From the NCBI GenBank assembly GCA_017694145.1, contig JADINF010000171.1, forward strand, positions 1 through 16,109: a stretch of 16,109 bases of DNA, written 5' to 3'. Both the position numbers and the translations under genes were made by a program. The notes beneath the pieces are model-generated. The model saw nothing but the letters and a program-made list of their open reading frames with translations. It did no database searches and was not told the origin of the DNA. Of the stretch, positions 1 through 6,915 are shown piece by piece (position 1 is the first letter of the stretch; every line of letters begins with the position of its first letter). Source of the DNA: Candidatus Stercoripulliclostridium pullicola (GTDB taxonomy: Bacteria > Bacillota > Clostridia > Christensenellales > DTU072).

Positions 1-240
1 CATTATGACCTCGGGTTCGTTGCCGACGAGATTTTTAACCAGTCCCGCGCATTTTGCGATAAGTTCCGCGCTAGGCAATGCGACTTTTACGCCGAAACCT
101 TCGTGGTCGACGTAGAAGTTACCCGCCCCGCGGATTATTCCCGCTAAAAAAGCGCGTTTGCAACATGCGCGACCGATTTTGAGCGAAGTCAGCTCCTCTT
201 TGGCGATTTGAGCTATCCCGCCGCTTTTTTCCTTATCCAA
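1..240 (-). CDS. whiA: WhiA-like DNA-binding protein, N-terminal part (runs off the left edge)
   Basis: The minus-strand frame gives 80 codons with no stop, beginning at a TTG (240..238), so only the N-terminal part is present. Its start, MDKEKSGGIAQIAKEELTSL, is followed by RACCKRAFLAGIIRGAGNF. This is the WhiA (DUF199) N-terminal pattern: a K-E-E-L helix, a paired Cys-Cys, then an A-x-L-x-G-I-x-R-x-x-G stretch related to LAGLIDADG homing-endonuclease domains. WhiA proteins bind DNA; in Bacillus WhiA is linked to cell division and chromosome segregation, and in Streptomyces to sporulation. The TTG start is chosen because AAGGAG lies 5 nt upstream, overlapping the murB stop, and no ATG fits. 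It starts 2 nt after murB and is probably co-transcribed. RapZ and YvcK genes, often next to whiA in Firmicutes, are not between murB and whiA. The C-terminal helix-turn-helix region is outside the window. Confidence 0.85.
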   Translation of the reverse strand, partial: MDKEKSGGIAQIAKEELTSLKIGRACCKRAFLAGIIRGAGNFYVDHEGFGVKVALPSAELIAKCAGLVKNLVGNEPEVIM

Positions 241-242
241 AG

Positions 243-1139
243 TTACTCCTTGCCGACGATAACTATCTCCGGCTCAAGCGTTATTCCGTATTTGCTTTCG
301 ACTACCGTATGCGCGAGCGACATCAGCGAACAATAATCTTTCGCCGTTCCGCCGCCGCGGTTGACGATGAAGTTGGCATGCTTCTCGGATATCTCGGCGC
401 CGCCTACGCGCGCGCCTTTGAGCCCCGATTTTTCTATGTAATACCCCGCGCTCATTCCGTCCGCCGTCTTGAGGAAAACGGAACCCAGCGACGGTGCGCA
501 GGGCTGTTTCGATCGGCGTTTGTCGCGGTAGAAATCCGATTTTTCTTTTACTGCGACTCCTTCCGCGAGCGTAAGCGTGGTTTCGAGCGCGAAGGCTTTT
601 TCGAAGACGTTTCCGCTCGAGCGGTAAGAGAAGGGTATTTCTCCGCGCGTGAGCCTTATGACTTTTCGCGAAACGGCGTCGTATACCGTGACGGAATCCA
701 CGAGCTCCGACAGCTCCCGTCCGAAGGCGCCCGCGTTCATTTTGAGCGCGCCTCCCGCCGTCCCCGGTATTCCCGACAGTTCTTCGAGTCCGCTGAGGTT
801 GTATTCCGCCGCGCGAGCGGCTATTCCCGCAAGTCCCGCGCCCGCGCCGCATACGAGCGAATCGCCGCGCCGCGTTACGGTGCGGAAACCTATCAGCGAT
901 ATCATTATCCCGTTGAATCCGCCGTCTTTCACGAGTATGTTGGTGCCGTTGCCGAGGGGCATATAAGGCACTCCGTTTTCCGCGGCGACGCGCACGCATT
1001 CGGCAAGAGCGGCGGAACTCTCCGGATATGCTATCACGGCGGTCGTACCGCCGCCGCGGTACGAACTCACGAGCGTTGCCGGCATATCCGTTTTGAACGG
1101 GATGTTCCCGCTTGTCAACATTTTAATTACGTCTTTCAT
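243..1139 (-). CDS. murB: UDP-N-acetylenolpyruvoylglucosamine reductase MurB
   Basis: MurB is the cytoplasmic FAD enzyme that reduces UDP-GlcNAc-enolpyruvate to UDP-MurNAc with NADPH, the second committed step of peptidoglycan synthesis. At 298 residues it has the usual length of the short (type II) form. In order it shows an FAD-binding PCMH part with PLGNGTNILVKDGGFNG (about 61-77), GLEELSGIPGTAGGALKMNAGAFG (split here: GLEELSGIPGTAGG at 117-130, then ALKMNAGAFG), the SYRSS segment with the conserved Arg (about 171-175), GSVF carrying the catalytic Ser (about 220), AEISEKHANFIVN (249-260) and a C-terminal LEPEIVIVG with the conserved Glu. The ATG at 1139 lies 17 nt inside the end of the upstream YkvI-like gene. 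I see no strong Shine-Dalgarno there, so translation may depend on coupling. WhiA follows 2 nt downstream. The N-terminal part before the FAD loop is less conserved than the rest. Confidence 0.95.
   Translation of the reverse strand: MKDVIKMLTSGNIPFKTDMPATLVSSYRGGGTTAVIAYPESSAALAECVRVAAENGVPYMPLGNGTNILVKDGGFNGIMISLIGFRTVTRRGDSLVCGAGAGLAGIAARAAEYNLSGLEELSGIPGTAGGALKMNAGAFGRELSELVDSVTVYDAVSRKVIRLTRGEIPFSYRSSGNVFEKAFALETTLTLAEGVAVKEKSDFYRDKRRSKQPCAPSLGSVFLKTADGMSAGYYIEKSGLKGARVGGAEISEKHANFIVNRGGGTAKDYCSLMSLAHTVVESKYGITLEPEIVIVGKE
246..251 (-). promoter_or_regulatory. Ribosome binding site fixing the whiA TTG start
   Basis: AAGGAG on the minus strand lies inside the last murB codons, with a 5-nt spacer (TAACT, which contains the murB TAA stop) before TTG. 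This supports a TTG start for whiA and translational coupling to murB. Confidence 0.75.
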
Positions 1140-2103
1140 ATTGTACCAAAATCGAGGTGTTATTACAAGGACATTGCCTTATTTTTTTGCGCGCGAGCAT
1201 GAACGAAGCGAGCGCGGCGAAGCCGATGCCTACGGCTCCGATGAAAGGATAGGTATACTTTACGAGGTTGCCGAAACCTACTGAGGAAACGAGAAAGGCG
1301 AAAGAAACGGTGATTATCGGCGAGAAAGCCGAATTTTCTTTCGCGGCAAGTCCTAATGTGCCGGCGGCTGTTGTGAATATTGCGGAATATATGACTATGG
1401 CTCCCGCAATCCGGAGTCCGTTATTCGCGGCGACAGAATAAAGGGGCATATCGGCGTCGGCGTTGCCGACTATCGCGGAGCGCACCATTAGAAGAAGGGC
1501 GGAAACGCTTACGGCTATTATCGCAGAAACGCAAAGCGCGCCTTTGCGCGTGAGAGAACCGCTTATTTTTGCGGTGACCAGTCCTGCGGAAAGGGCGTTC
1601 ATGGCGGAATACAGAAGAGGGGACAACACTCTAACTCGCCCGGTGACGGGTGAAAAACCTTTAAGCGCAATTATAAGGATGACGAGAGCGATTATGACCG
1701 GAACGAGAACGGCGTTGACGGCTTTTATCCCGCGCATGCCGGAGGAATTCGCAATGAGCGCCGCTATACCCGTAACGACCGCGCCGCCGTGAAAGCCGAA
1801 AAGCTCGTACGCGAGATATTCTGCGGCGGCGAGTACGGTTGCGAGTACCAGGAAATTGACGAATCTAAGAACGAGCTCGGCGTATTCGGGGTGAGAGCGG
1901 AACACACCTTTCGCGATGTTGCCTCCGGTAAGCGCGCCGATACGCATGAAAGGGTAGGCGATCGAGCCGCAGGCGATACCCGCTAGTAGCACGGAGGGGA
2001 CGCCGGCGTCGCCGAAGAAAAGAGCTATTTCTTTTCCGGAAGCGAAGCCGGCGCCGATAAGAGTTCCTATGAAAGTGAACGCCGTGACGAAGTAACCGAG
2101 CAT
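1123..2103 (-). CDS. YkvI-like polytopic membrane protein (putative transporter)
   Basis: The product is 326 residues and almost entirely hydrophobic, with about ten membrane helices separated by short loops. The first helix carries TLIGAGFASGKEIALFF, a G-A-G-F-A-S-G-x-E-I motif typical of the YkvI family (COG3949), which is related to amino-acid/APC-type transporters and has a broken first helix. Substrate and direction of transport are not known for this protein. The C-terminal tail after the last helix (ARKKIRQ onward) is short, basic and polar. The ATG at 2103 is preceded by a weak GGTAGGT; it lies 42 nt after the ABC permease stop and no convincing terminator separates them. The 3' end overlaps murB by 17 nt. 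The overlap suggests co-expression with cell-wall synthesis, but that says nothing firm about function. Confidence 0.75.
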   Translation of the reverse strand: MLGYFVTAFTFIGTLIGAGFASGKEIALFFGDAGVPSVLLAGIACGSIAYPFMRIGALTGGNIAKGVFRSHPEYAELVLRFVNFLVLATVLAAAEYLAYELFGFHGGAVVTGIAALIANSSGMRGIKAVNAVLVPVIIALVILIIALKGFSPVTGRVRVLSPLLYSAMNALSAGLVTAKISGSLTRKGALCVSAIIAVSVSALLLMVRSAIVGNADADMPLYSVAANNGLRIAGAIVIYSAIFTTAAGTLGLAAKENSAFSPIITVSFAFLVSSVGFGNLVKYTYPFIGAVGIGFAALASFMLARKKIRQCPCNNTSILVQYERRN

Positions 2104-2145
2104 ATACCTACCGCTAAAGTGTACTCGGAAGCGGCGTCTTTTATG

Positions 2146-2934
2146 CTAATAATAGCGACCGATGAGTTTTTCTATGAGCGCTACGACGAGGTACATGGCG
2201 GTGGCGAGCACGCACAGCATGAGAGTCGAAGCCATCACGAGGTCGAGCTTGAATACCTGACTACCGTAGACCAGAAGATAGCCGATGCCTTCGCGCGAAA
2301 CGAGGTATTCGCCCATGATCGTACCTACCCAACTCAGTCCCACGTTTATTTTGAGAATGGATAGAATATTAGGAATATTGGCGGGCAGAATCAGTTTGGT
2401 CAGTATCTGAAACTTATTCGCGCCCATAGAACGCATAAGCTGGATTTTTTCTTCGTCCACCGACATAAACCCCGTAAGCGCCGATATCACGGTGATTATC
2501 AGGCATATCATCAGCGCCATCGTGACGATTGCGCTGCGCCCGGCGCCCACCCATATTATGATAAGCGGTCCGAGAGCCACTTTCGGGAGAGAATTCAGCA
2601 CGATCAGGTAGGGCTCGAGCACCCGTCTTACGGTTTCGCTCCACCATAGTATCACGGCAATAGCCGTGCCGAGAACGGTAGAAAGTATGAAGCTTATCAC
2701 CGTTTCCCACAGCGTAGCTCCGAGATGCGTGAAAAGCTGTCCCGACGTGTACAGGTTGGCAATGCTTTTGACCACGCGCGAAGGCGACGAGGTTATGAAA
2801 GGATCCGCCCATTCGAGATATGCAGACAGTTCCCAAATTCCGAAAATCAATATAAGGATACCTATCTGTATGATACGGATAACTATTTTACGTGTCCTCT
2901 GCTTTTTGAGATATTGCTTATGTTCTTCACTCAT
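2146..2934 (-). CDS. ABC transporter permease, SsuC/TauC type
   Basis: This is a 262-residue inner-membrane permease of the binding-protein-dependent transport family (BPD_transp_1), and it would form the channel for the adjacent ATPase and binding protein. A basic cytoplasmic start (about 1-19) is followed by helix 1 (20-34) and the FGIWELSAYL segment common in sulfonate/nitrate permeases. The EAA coupling loop is clear at about 161-187 (LMRSMGANKFQ and LILPANIP). About six helices are visible and the length is normal. The ATG at 2934 has GGAGGTG close upstream and overlaps the ATPase gene by 8 nt, a tight coupling usual for these subunits. The stop is TAG. The family includes importers for alkanesulfonates, taurine, nitrate, thiamine precursors and riboflavin, and the sequence alone does not tell which substrate this one moves. 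Confidence 0.93.
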   Translation of the reverse strand: MSEEHKQYLKKQRTRKIVIRIIQIGILILIFGIWELSAYLEWADPFITSSPSRVVKSIANLYTSGQLFTHLGATLWETVISFILSTVLGTAIAVILWWSETVRRVLEPYLIVLNSLPKVALGPLIIIWVGAGRSAIVTMALMICLIITVISALTGFMSVDEEKIQLMRSMGANKFQILTKLILPANIPNILSILKINVGLSWVGTIMGEYLVSREGIGYLLVYGSQVFKLDLVMASTLMLCVLATAMYLVVALIEKLIGRYY

Positions 2935-3691
2935 GGTGCACCTCCATATCCTTCCAGATACTTCTGAAATATACGGGGAAGGATTTTTGTTCTCTCCGCT
3001 TTAGCGGCGAAATGCTTTTGTCGAGGGTGATGTCGTACACTTTTTTGACCGTGGCGGGACGCGCGGAGAGTACCACGACTTTGTCCGACATGGATATGGC
3101 TTCGCTTATGTCGTGCGTAACGAGTACGGCGGTTTTGCCTTCCTTGCGAATAATATTCTCCACGTCGTCGCACACGGTGAGCCGCGTCTGAAAGTCGAGC
3201 GCGGAGAAAGGTTCGTCCAGTAGCAACAGTTCGGGTCGGGTGACGAGCGTGCGTATCAGCGCGGCGCGCTGCCGCATGCCGCCGGAAAGCTCGGAAGGGC
3301 GTTTCTTGCGGAATTCGTAAAGACCGTATTTCGAGAGCAGTTCGTCCGCATAAGCGCAGATCTCTTTGCTTTTGTCGCGTTTTATCTCCGGTCCGAGGGT
3401 GACGTTACGGAATACGGAACGCCACTCGAACAGTTGATCTCTTTGCGGCATCAGCGAGGTCATGTTCCGCGCTTCGCTTACCGGTCTGCCCTTGATGAGC
3501 ACTTCGCCGCCGGAAGGGGCTATAAGTCCCGCGATCACTCCGAGCAAAGTGGTTTTGCCGCAACCCGACGGTCCCACGACGGATACGAATTCTCCTTCGC
3601 CTACCGTTAGACTTACGTCAGATACGGCTTCCGTTTCGCCGTCGTGACTGTGATAAATAAGAGATACGTTTTTAAGTTCGAGCAGCGCCAT
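2927..3691 (-). CDS. ABC transporter ATP-binding protein, SsuB/TauB type
   Basis: This cytoplasmic ATPase (254 residues) would power the neighbouring importer. All nucleotide-binding motifs are intact: Walker A GPSGCGKTT at about 40-48, Q-loop Q83 in LMPQRDQLFEW, signature LSGGMRQRAAL at about 135-145, Walker B LLLLDE at 155-160, the D-loop SALD and the H-loop His193 in VTHDISEA. The phrase QRDQLFEWRSVFRNV is typical of the SsuB/TauB/nitrate-type ATPases. The ATG at 3691 has AGAGGT about 8 nt upstream, immediately after the stop of the binding-protein gene. The gap to that gene is 14 nt and the overlap with the permease gene is 8 nt, so the three form an operon in the order binding protein, ATPase, permease. 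Confidence 0.95.
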   Translation of the reverse strand: MALLELKNVSLIYHSHDGETEAVSDVSLTVGEGEFVSVVGPSGCGKTTLLGVIAGLIAPSGGEVLIKGRPVSEARNMTSLMPQRDQLFEWRSVFRNVTLGPEIKRDKSKEICAYADELLSKYGLYEFRKKRPSELSGGMRQRAALIRTLVTRPELLLLDEPFSALDFQTRLTVCDDVENIIRKEGKTAVLVTHDISEAISMSDKVVVLSARPATVKKVYDITLDKSISPLKRREQKSFPVYFRSIWKDMEVHHE

Positions 3692-3705
3692 TATACCGTA
3701 CCTCT

Positions 3706-4710
3706 TTACGATGCGAGCAACGCTTCCGCTATCGAATTGTCGATAATGTCTGAAAACGCGACCGGCGCTTCGAGCGAGCCTGCGAAAGTCAGTATTTCGA
3801 TGAATTTGTCGAAGTCCTTTTCTTCCATTACGGGAGTCGTCTTGTAAGCGTCGATGGCTTTGTAAGCTTCTACGGAAGAAGCGAGTATCTCGTTAGACGT
3901 GTCGGGGAAGGAAGGCGCTATAGCCGCGGCTATCGCCTGCGAAGAAGATTCCGTCACGAAGTCAATACCTTTAATAATGGCGCGCATAAACGCCAATACC
4001 GTATCTCTGTTTTCCGAAATGTAATTTTTGGTAGCCATAAAGCAGGTGTAAGGAACGTCGCCTGCCGTGGCTCCCACGGAAGCCGCGATATGTCCTTTAC
4101 CCGCTTCCGCATAGGTAGACGCTACCGGCTCGAACATCGTGCAGTAATCTCCCGTACCGGATTCGAACGCCGAAGCTATAAGGTCGAATTGAACGTCGTA
4201 GTTGATTTTCACGTTCACGCCGTCGTCGAGTCCGTTAAGATGTAAAGCGTATTCCAGCGTCATCGCAGGCATACCGCCGGGGCGTCCGCCGATTATTTCG
4301 GAGCCCGCAAGCGACGACCACGTAAAGTTCTCGACGGCGTTTCTCCCGATAAGGAAAGAGCCGTCTTTCTTGGTAAGCTGACCGAAAACTATAGGGTAAT
4401 TGTTACTGCCCGCCGCTTTGACGTATACGGCGGCTTCAGGACCCATAAGTCCGATATCTGCCTGACCGCTCAAAACGGCAGTCATCGATTTGTCGGCGCC
4501 GCCGCCGTTGGTGAGTTCTATCTCGATACCTTCTTCCGCGAAGAAGCCCTGATTGATAGCCACGTAGAGAGGCGCGTAGAATACGGAATGAGTGACTTCG
4601 TTGAGCCTTATCGTGACGACGTCGGAATTGTCGTCCTTACAGCCTGCGAAGCAGAGCGCGCACAGCGTACAAAGTACGGCAATGAGCGCGACGGAAATGA
4701 GTTTTTTCAT
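3706..4710 (-). CDS. ABC transporter substrate-binding lipoprotein, NMT1/SsuA-like
   Basis: The 334-residue product begins with a lipoprotein signal peptide: MKKLIS, a hydrophobic stretch rich in Ala, Leu and Cys, then F-A-G-C with the lipidated Cys at residue 24 (Phe at -3 is slightly unusual). The mature part matches the NMT1/SsuA/ThiY-like fold: FYAPLYVAINQGFFAEEGIE near the start, SGQADIGLMGPEA in the first lobe, and the second lobe beginning near FESGTGDYC. It should sit on the outer face of the membrane and hand its ligand to the adjacent permease. Candidates by family are sulfonates, taurine, nitrate and pyrimidine precursors of thiamine. No TPP riboswitch is visible in the short upstream region, which weakens the thiamine option. 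The ATG at 4710 is preceded by a strong AAGGAGGA. Confidence 0.92.
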   Translation of the reverse strand: MKKLISVALIAVLCTLCALCFAGCKDDNSDVVTIRLNEVTHSVFYAPLYVAINQGFFAEEGIEIELTNGGGADKSMTAVLSGQADIGLMGPEAAVYVKAAGSNNYPIVFGQLTKKDGSFLIGRNAVENFTWSSLAGSEIIGGRPGGMPAMTLEYALHLNGLDDGVNVKINYDVQFDLIASAFESGTGDYCTMFEPVASTYAEAGKGHIAASVGATAGDVPYTCFMATKNYISENRDTVLAFMRAIIKGIDFVTESSSQAIAAAIAPSFPDTSNEILASSVEAYKAIDAYKTTPVMEEKDFDKFIEILTFAGSLEAPVAFSDIIDNSIAEALLAS

Positions 4711-4736
4711 TATGGTTCCTCCTTAAATGATTTCAA

Positions 4737-4749
4737 TACATACTATGTA
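4737..4749. promoter_or_regulatory. Perfect 6+1+6 palindrome upstream of the ABC importer, possible operator
   Basis: TACATACTATGTA is a perfect inverted repeat with 6-bp arms and a 1-bp centre, 27 bp upstream of the binding-protein start. It sits where the -10 region of a promoter for the importer operon would be expected, and I find no good -35 for that operon. The size suits a small dimeric repressor or activator, but arms this short also occur by chance. Confidence 0.3.
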
Positions 4750-4803
4750 CGCCTTTATGCGGCGGGTGACAGCGCGCGGCGATTGATTTTTGGGTGAAGT
4801 CTG

Positions 4804-4832
4804 TTGTAAATTGCGCGCGCGTGTGTTATATT
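4804..4832 (+). promoter_or_regulatory. Strong extended -10 promoter for the surface protein gene
   Basis: A -35 TTGTAA (4804-4809) is followed by a 17-nt spacer and a -10 TATATT (4827-4832), with TG one base before the -10 (TGT-TATATT, an extended -10). The expected start of transcription, about 7 nt downstream, falls on or beside the tandem ATG codons at 4838 and 4841. The spacer contains a 14-nt alternating purine-pyrimidine run (4813-4826). Confidence 0.75.
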
Positions 4833-4837
4833 ACATA

Positions 4838-6271
4838 ATGATGAAAACAAATACGTTCGTAAAAATTTGTTTGGGAGTCGCATTCGTGCTTGTCGTGTCT
4901 GTCGCGGCGGCGCTTTCGGCGTGCGTTCCGACTGCCGGCTCGGCGGAAGCCGCTAGTTACGCATACGACGTCAACCCTCCCCGGATAACGTTTTCTCCTT
5001 CCGGAGCGGACGGCTACGCTTCGTCTGTGGAAGTAACCGTCTTGTGGGAGAATACCGATTCGTATAAGTTTTATTCGGTGAAAGGGCGTACCGGTATAGA
5101 ATCGGGCGAGATACGCTATGCGGAACCTTTCGTGATTACGGCGGAAGGAAGTAACGAAATAAAGGCCTATTATCTCGATACCGAAGGCGTAAAGCGTTAC
5201 GTTACCGCTACGGTGGATTATATAGATTCCACGCCGCCTACGGCGTCCGCGATAGCGGAAAGCATACGTTGCGAAATAGACCTTACCGCGGAAACGCCGA
5301 TGTTGCTTACATTGCGCGCGGCGGACGCATTGAGCGGAGTCAAAAGAGTTTACGTTAAAAATCTCGGTAGGGAATTTTATCTAAAAGACGGAGCGGATTC
5401 GCTCTACGCCGTGGATTGCGCGGGGCTGAGCGGCTACGTGTACGTTACCGTAGAGGACAACGCGGGCAATACGACCGATTACGGTTATCAGCTCAACGGC
5501 TTCGACAGGACGACTATCAACGAGTACGCCGCCAAATTCGCCGCGCTCGACGAAAGCATGTACGCTTCGCAGGCATGGGACGGCATACTGGAGGCGTATA
5601 AAAATCTTTCGACCGCATTGGGCGATCCCGCGACGTCGTCGTCCGTGGTGAGCGCGTACAAGCGCGCGGCGGACGAGGCGGCGGACACTGCCTACAGGAT
5701 AACGACGGTGTATTCCGCAAGTAACGCCGACGTGCCGACGGGTATAGACGCGAGCGCAGCATACGGTTATACCGACAGACCTGCGGGCGAAGCGCTCACT
5801 CTCACCGCGGGCGAATGCGCCGCGGCGAATTATGCGGATATTAAAAATACCGCTTCGGCGGCTTCGGGGTATCTCAACCCGATAACGTACGCGTTCTCGC
5901 TCACGCTCACATCCGGAGCAGGCGAGGTTAACGTTTATCGCGAAATAGAGATAGGCGCGAACATGCCTGAGGGAGCGGACGTCGCGAAAGTGTATTACTA
6001 CAATTCCGACGGCGTGCTTGAGTTGTTGCGCTCGGAGATACGCAACGGCAGACTGTATTTCTATACGGACAAGTTCGGCGATTTCTATCTTGTATCAGAT
6101 CTCGAATATACGAATAACGTTAGCGACGGAAAGGGGCTCACGATAGGCGGTAAATTTTATCCTGCCGAAACTTTATGGACGGCAGGCGGAATAATAGCGG
6201 GCGCGGCTGTCCTGGGCGGTATAGTTACCGTAGTCGTAATGACTGTCGTGAATAAAAAACGCGGGAAATAA
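4838..6271 (+). CDS. Secreted or membrane-anchored surface protein with Ig-like and FIVAR-like parts
   Basis: The function is not known. From the ATG at 4838 it has 477 residues. It starts with a signal peptide (about 1-29) ending in L-S-A-C, a fair lipobox with Cys29; a conventional signal peptidase site near A-E-A (about 36-39) is an alternative. Residues about 45-130 and 131-220 look like two beta-sandwich modules of the bacterial Ig-like kind (ITFSPSG and DYIDSTPPTAS openings, TVEDNAGNTTDY ending). Residues about 225-288 are helical and resemble a FIVAR module (ALDESMYASQAWDGILEAY). Residues 316-425 form another beta module ending in LYFYTDKFGDFYLVSDL, like modules near the C-terminus of cell-wall proteins. 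A membrane helix (446-470) and NKKRGK follow, so the C-terminus stays in the cytoplasm; there is no LPXTG. No Shine-Dalgarno is visible. A TTG at 4790 would extend the frame but spoil the signal peptide. Confidence 0.8.
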   Translation: MMKTNTFVKICLGVAFVLVVSVAAALSACVPTAGSAEAASYAYDVNPPRITFSPSGADGYASSVEVTVLWENTDSYKFYSVKGRTGIESGEIRYAEPFVITAEGSNEIKAYYLDTEGVKRYVTATVDYIDSTPPTASAIAESIRCEIDLTAETPMLLTLRAADALSGVKRVYVKNLGREFYLKDGADSLYAVDCAGLSGYVYVTVEDNAGNTTDYGYQLNGFDRTTINEYAAKFAALDESMYASQAWDGILEAYKNLSTALGDPATSSSVVSAYKRAADEAADTAYRITTVYSASNADVPTGIDASAAYGYTDRPAGEALTLTAGECAAANYADIKNTASAASGYLNPITYAFSLTLTSGAGEVNVYREIEIGANMPEGADVAKVYYYNSDGVLELLRSEIRNGRLYFYTDKFGDFYLVSDLEYTNNVSDGKGLTIGGKFYPAETLWTAGGIIAGAAVLGGIVTVVVMTVVNKKRGK

Positions 6272-6299
6272 TGCAATAGGATATATCGTTTTACTTAAA

Positions 6300-6328
6300 A
6301 AACGGCGCCGCTAATTGCGGCGCCGTTT
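6300..6328. terminator. Bidirectional intrinsic terminator between convergent genes
   Basis: A perfect 12-bp stem (AAACGGCGCCGC / GCGGCGCCGTTT) with a TAATT loop lies between two convergent genes. On the plus strand GTTTATGCTTTTA follows the stem. On the minus strand the stem runs into TTTTTTAAG, so it should stop transcripts from both sides. Confidence 0.9.
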
Positions 6329-6353
6329 ATGCTTTTAACGTCCTTAAGGATAT

Positions 6354-6785
6354 TTACTCGTCCTCGCGCCTTCTTCCCGCCAGATATTCGGTGTGCGCCC
6401 GGGAGGCTTTTACTCTCGAACCGAAAGTGGATCTGCCGCGGTTGAAAATGAGGTCTACGACGAGCAGAATGCTAGGCGCGCAGAATATTATCTGCAGTAG
6501 TATTGCGAGCAATCCCGCGCCGAAACCGCAACGCTTGAAGTCGAATACGGCGACGATAAGCAATATTACCGCGCCCAAGCCCACAAGACCCCATCCTACG
6601 GCGGAGCCGCTCGTTACGAGGAATATTCCTCCCGCGATACAGCCTGCCGCAAGCAGAGCGAAAAACCCGCCTACGAAAAGGCTCACTCCGTATCTGCGCA
6701 AAAAAGCTCTGTTTATTTTATTCGCTATGACGACGAGGATCACCAGAGCGACTAAGGCTATGATGACGTACACCCACCAAGGCAT
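6354..6785 (-). CDS. Small four-helix membrane protein of unknown function
   Basis: This 143-residue protein is not recognised as a known family. It begins MPWWVYVIIA and has four clear membrane segments at about 4-21, 34-57, 63-82 and 88-113. A basic, charged C-terminal tail follows (RGRSTFGSRVKASRAHTEY, then RRREDE) and is probably cytoplasmic. The start at 6785 is chosen because AAGGAGGT lies 5 nt upstream and a good promoter lies just before that; an upstream ATG at 6845 would overlap the -35 box and add a polar stretch. It is transcribed alone, downstream of the serA terminator and converging on the surface protein gene. Nothing in it suggests catalysis: there are no conserved charged residues inside the helices. 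Confidence 0.75.
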   Translation of the reverse strand: MPWWVYVIIALVALVILVVIANKINRAFLRRYGVSLFVGGFFALLAAGCIAGGIFLVTSGSAVGWGLVGLGAVILLIVAVFDFKRCGFGAGLLAILLQIIFCAPSILLVVDLIFNRGRSTFGSRVKASRAHTEYLAGRRREDE

Positions 6786-6816
6786 AATTGACCTCCTTAA
6801 AAAATTTTGTGTAAAG

Positions 6817-6845
6817 ATTATATCATACGATTCGTAACTTATCAA
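6817..6845 (-). promoter_or_regulatory. Promoter for the small membrane protein gene
   Basis: On the minus strand TTGATA (6845-6840) is followed by 17 nt and a consensus TATAAT (6822-6817), then AAGGAGGT and the ATG at 6785. The expected leader is about 25 nt. Confidence 0.85.
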
Positions 6846-6854
6846 TAGTAAAAA

Positions 6855-6878
6855 TCGACCGTCCGTCGGGACGGTCGA
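6855..6878 (-). terminator. Intrinsic terminator of the serC-serA operon
   Basis: A perfect 10-bp stem (TCGACCGTCC / GGACGGTCGA) with a 4-nt loop lies 37 bp after the serA stop. On the minus strand it is followed by TTTTTACTATT. It separates serA from the promoter of the next gene. Confidence 0.88.
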
Positions 6879-6915
6879 AATAAGTAGCTTCCGTATTTAG
6901 CGAAAAGTTAAGGAA

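Noticed and set aside
2111..2134. A hairpin (CCGCT / AGCGG) between the ABC permease and the YkvI-like gene as a terminator.
   Set aside because: The stem is only 5 bp with a 14-nt loop and no T-tract on the minus strand.
4711..4803. A TPP or other riboswitch upstream of the ABC binding protein, which would have named the substrate.
   Set aside because: The space before the divergent promoter is short and shows no conserved TPP, cobalamin or SAM motif. Only the small palindrome stands out.
4790..4837. An upstream TTG start for the surface protein.
   Set aside because: It lies upstream of the promoter -35 and -10 boxes and would put a polar, Cys-containing stretch before the signal peptide.
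6786..6845. An upstream ATG at 6845 for the small membrane protein.
   Set aside because: That ATG overlaps the -35 box of a near-consensus promoter, and AAGGAGGT sits in front of the ATG at 6785.
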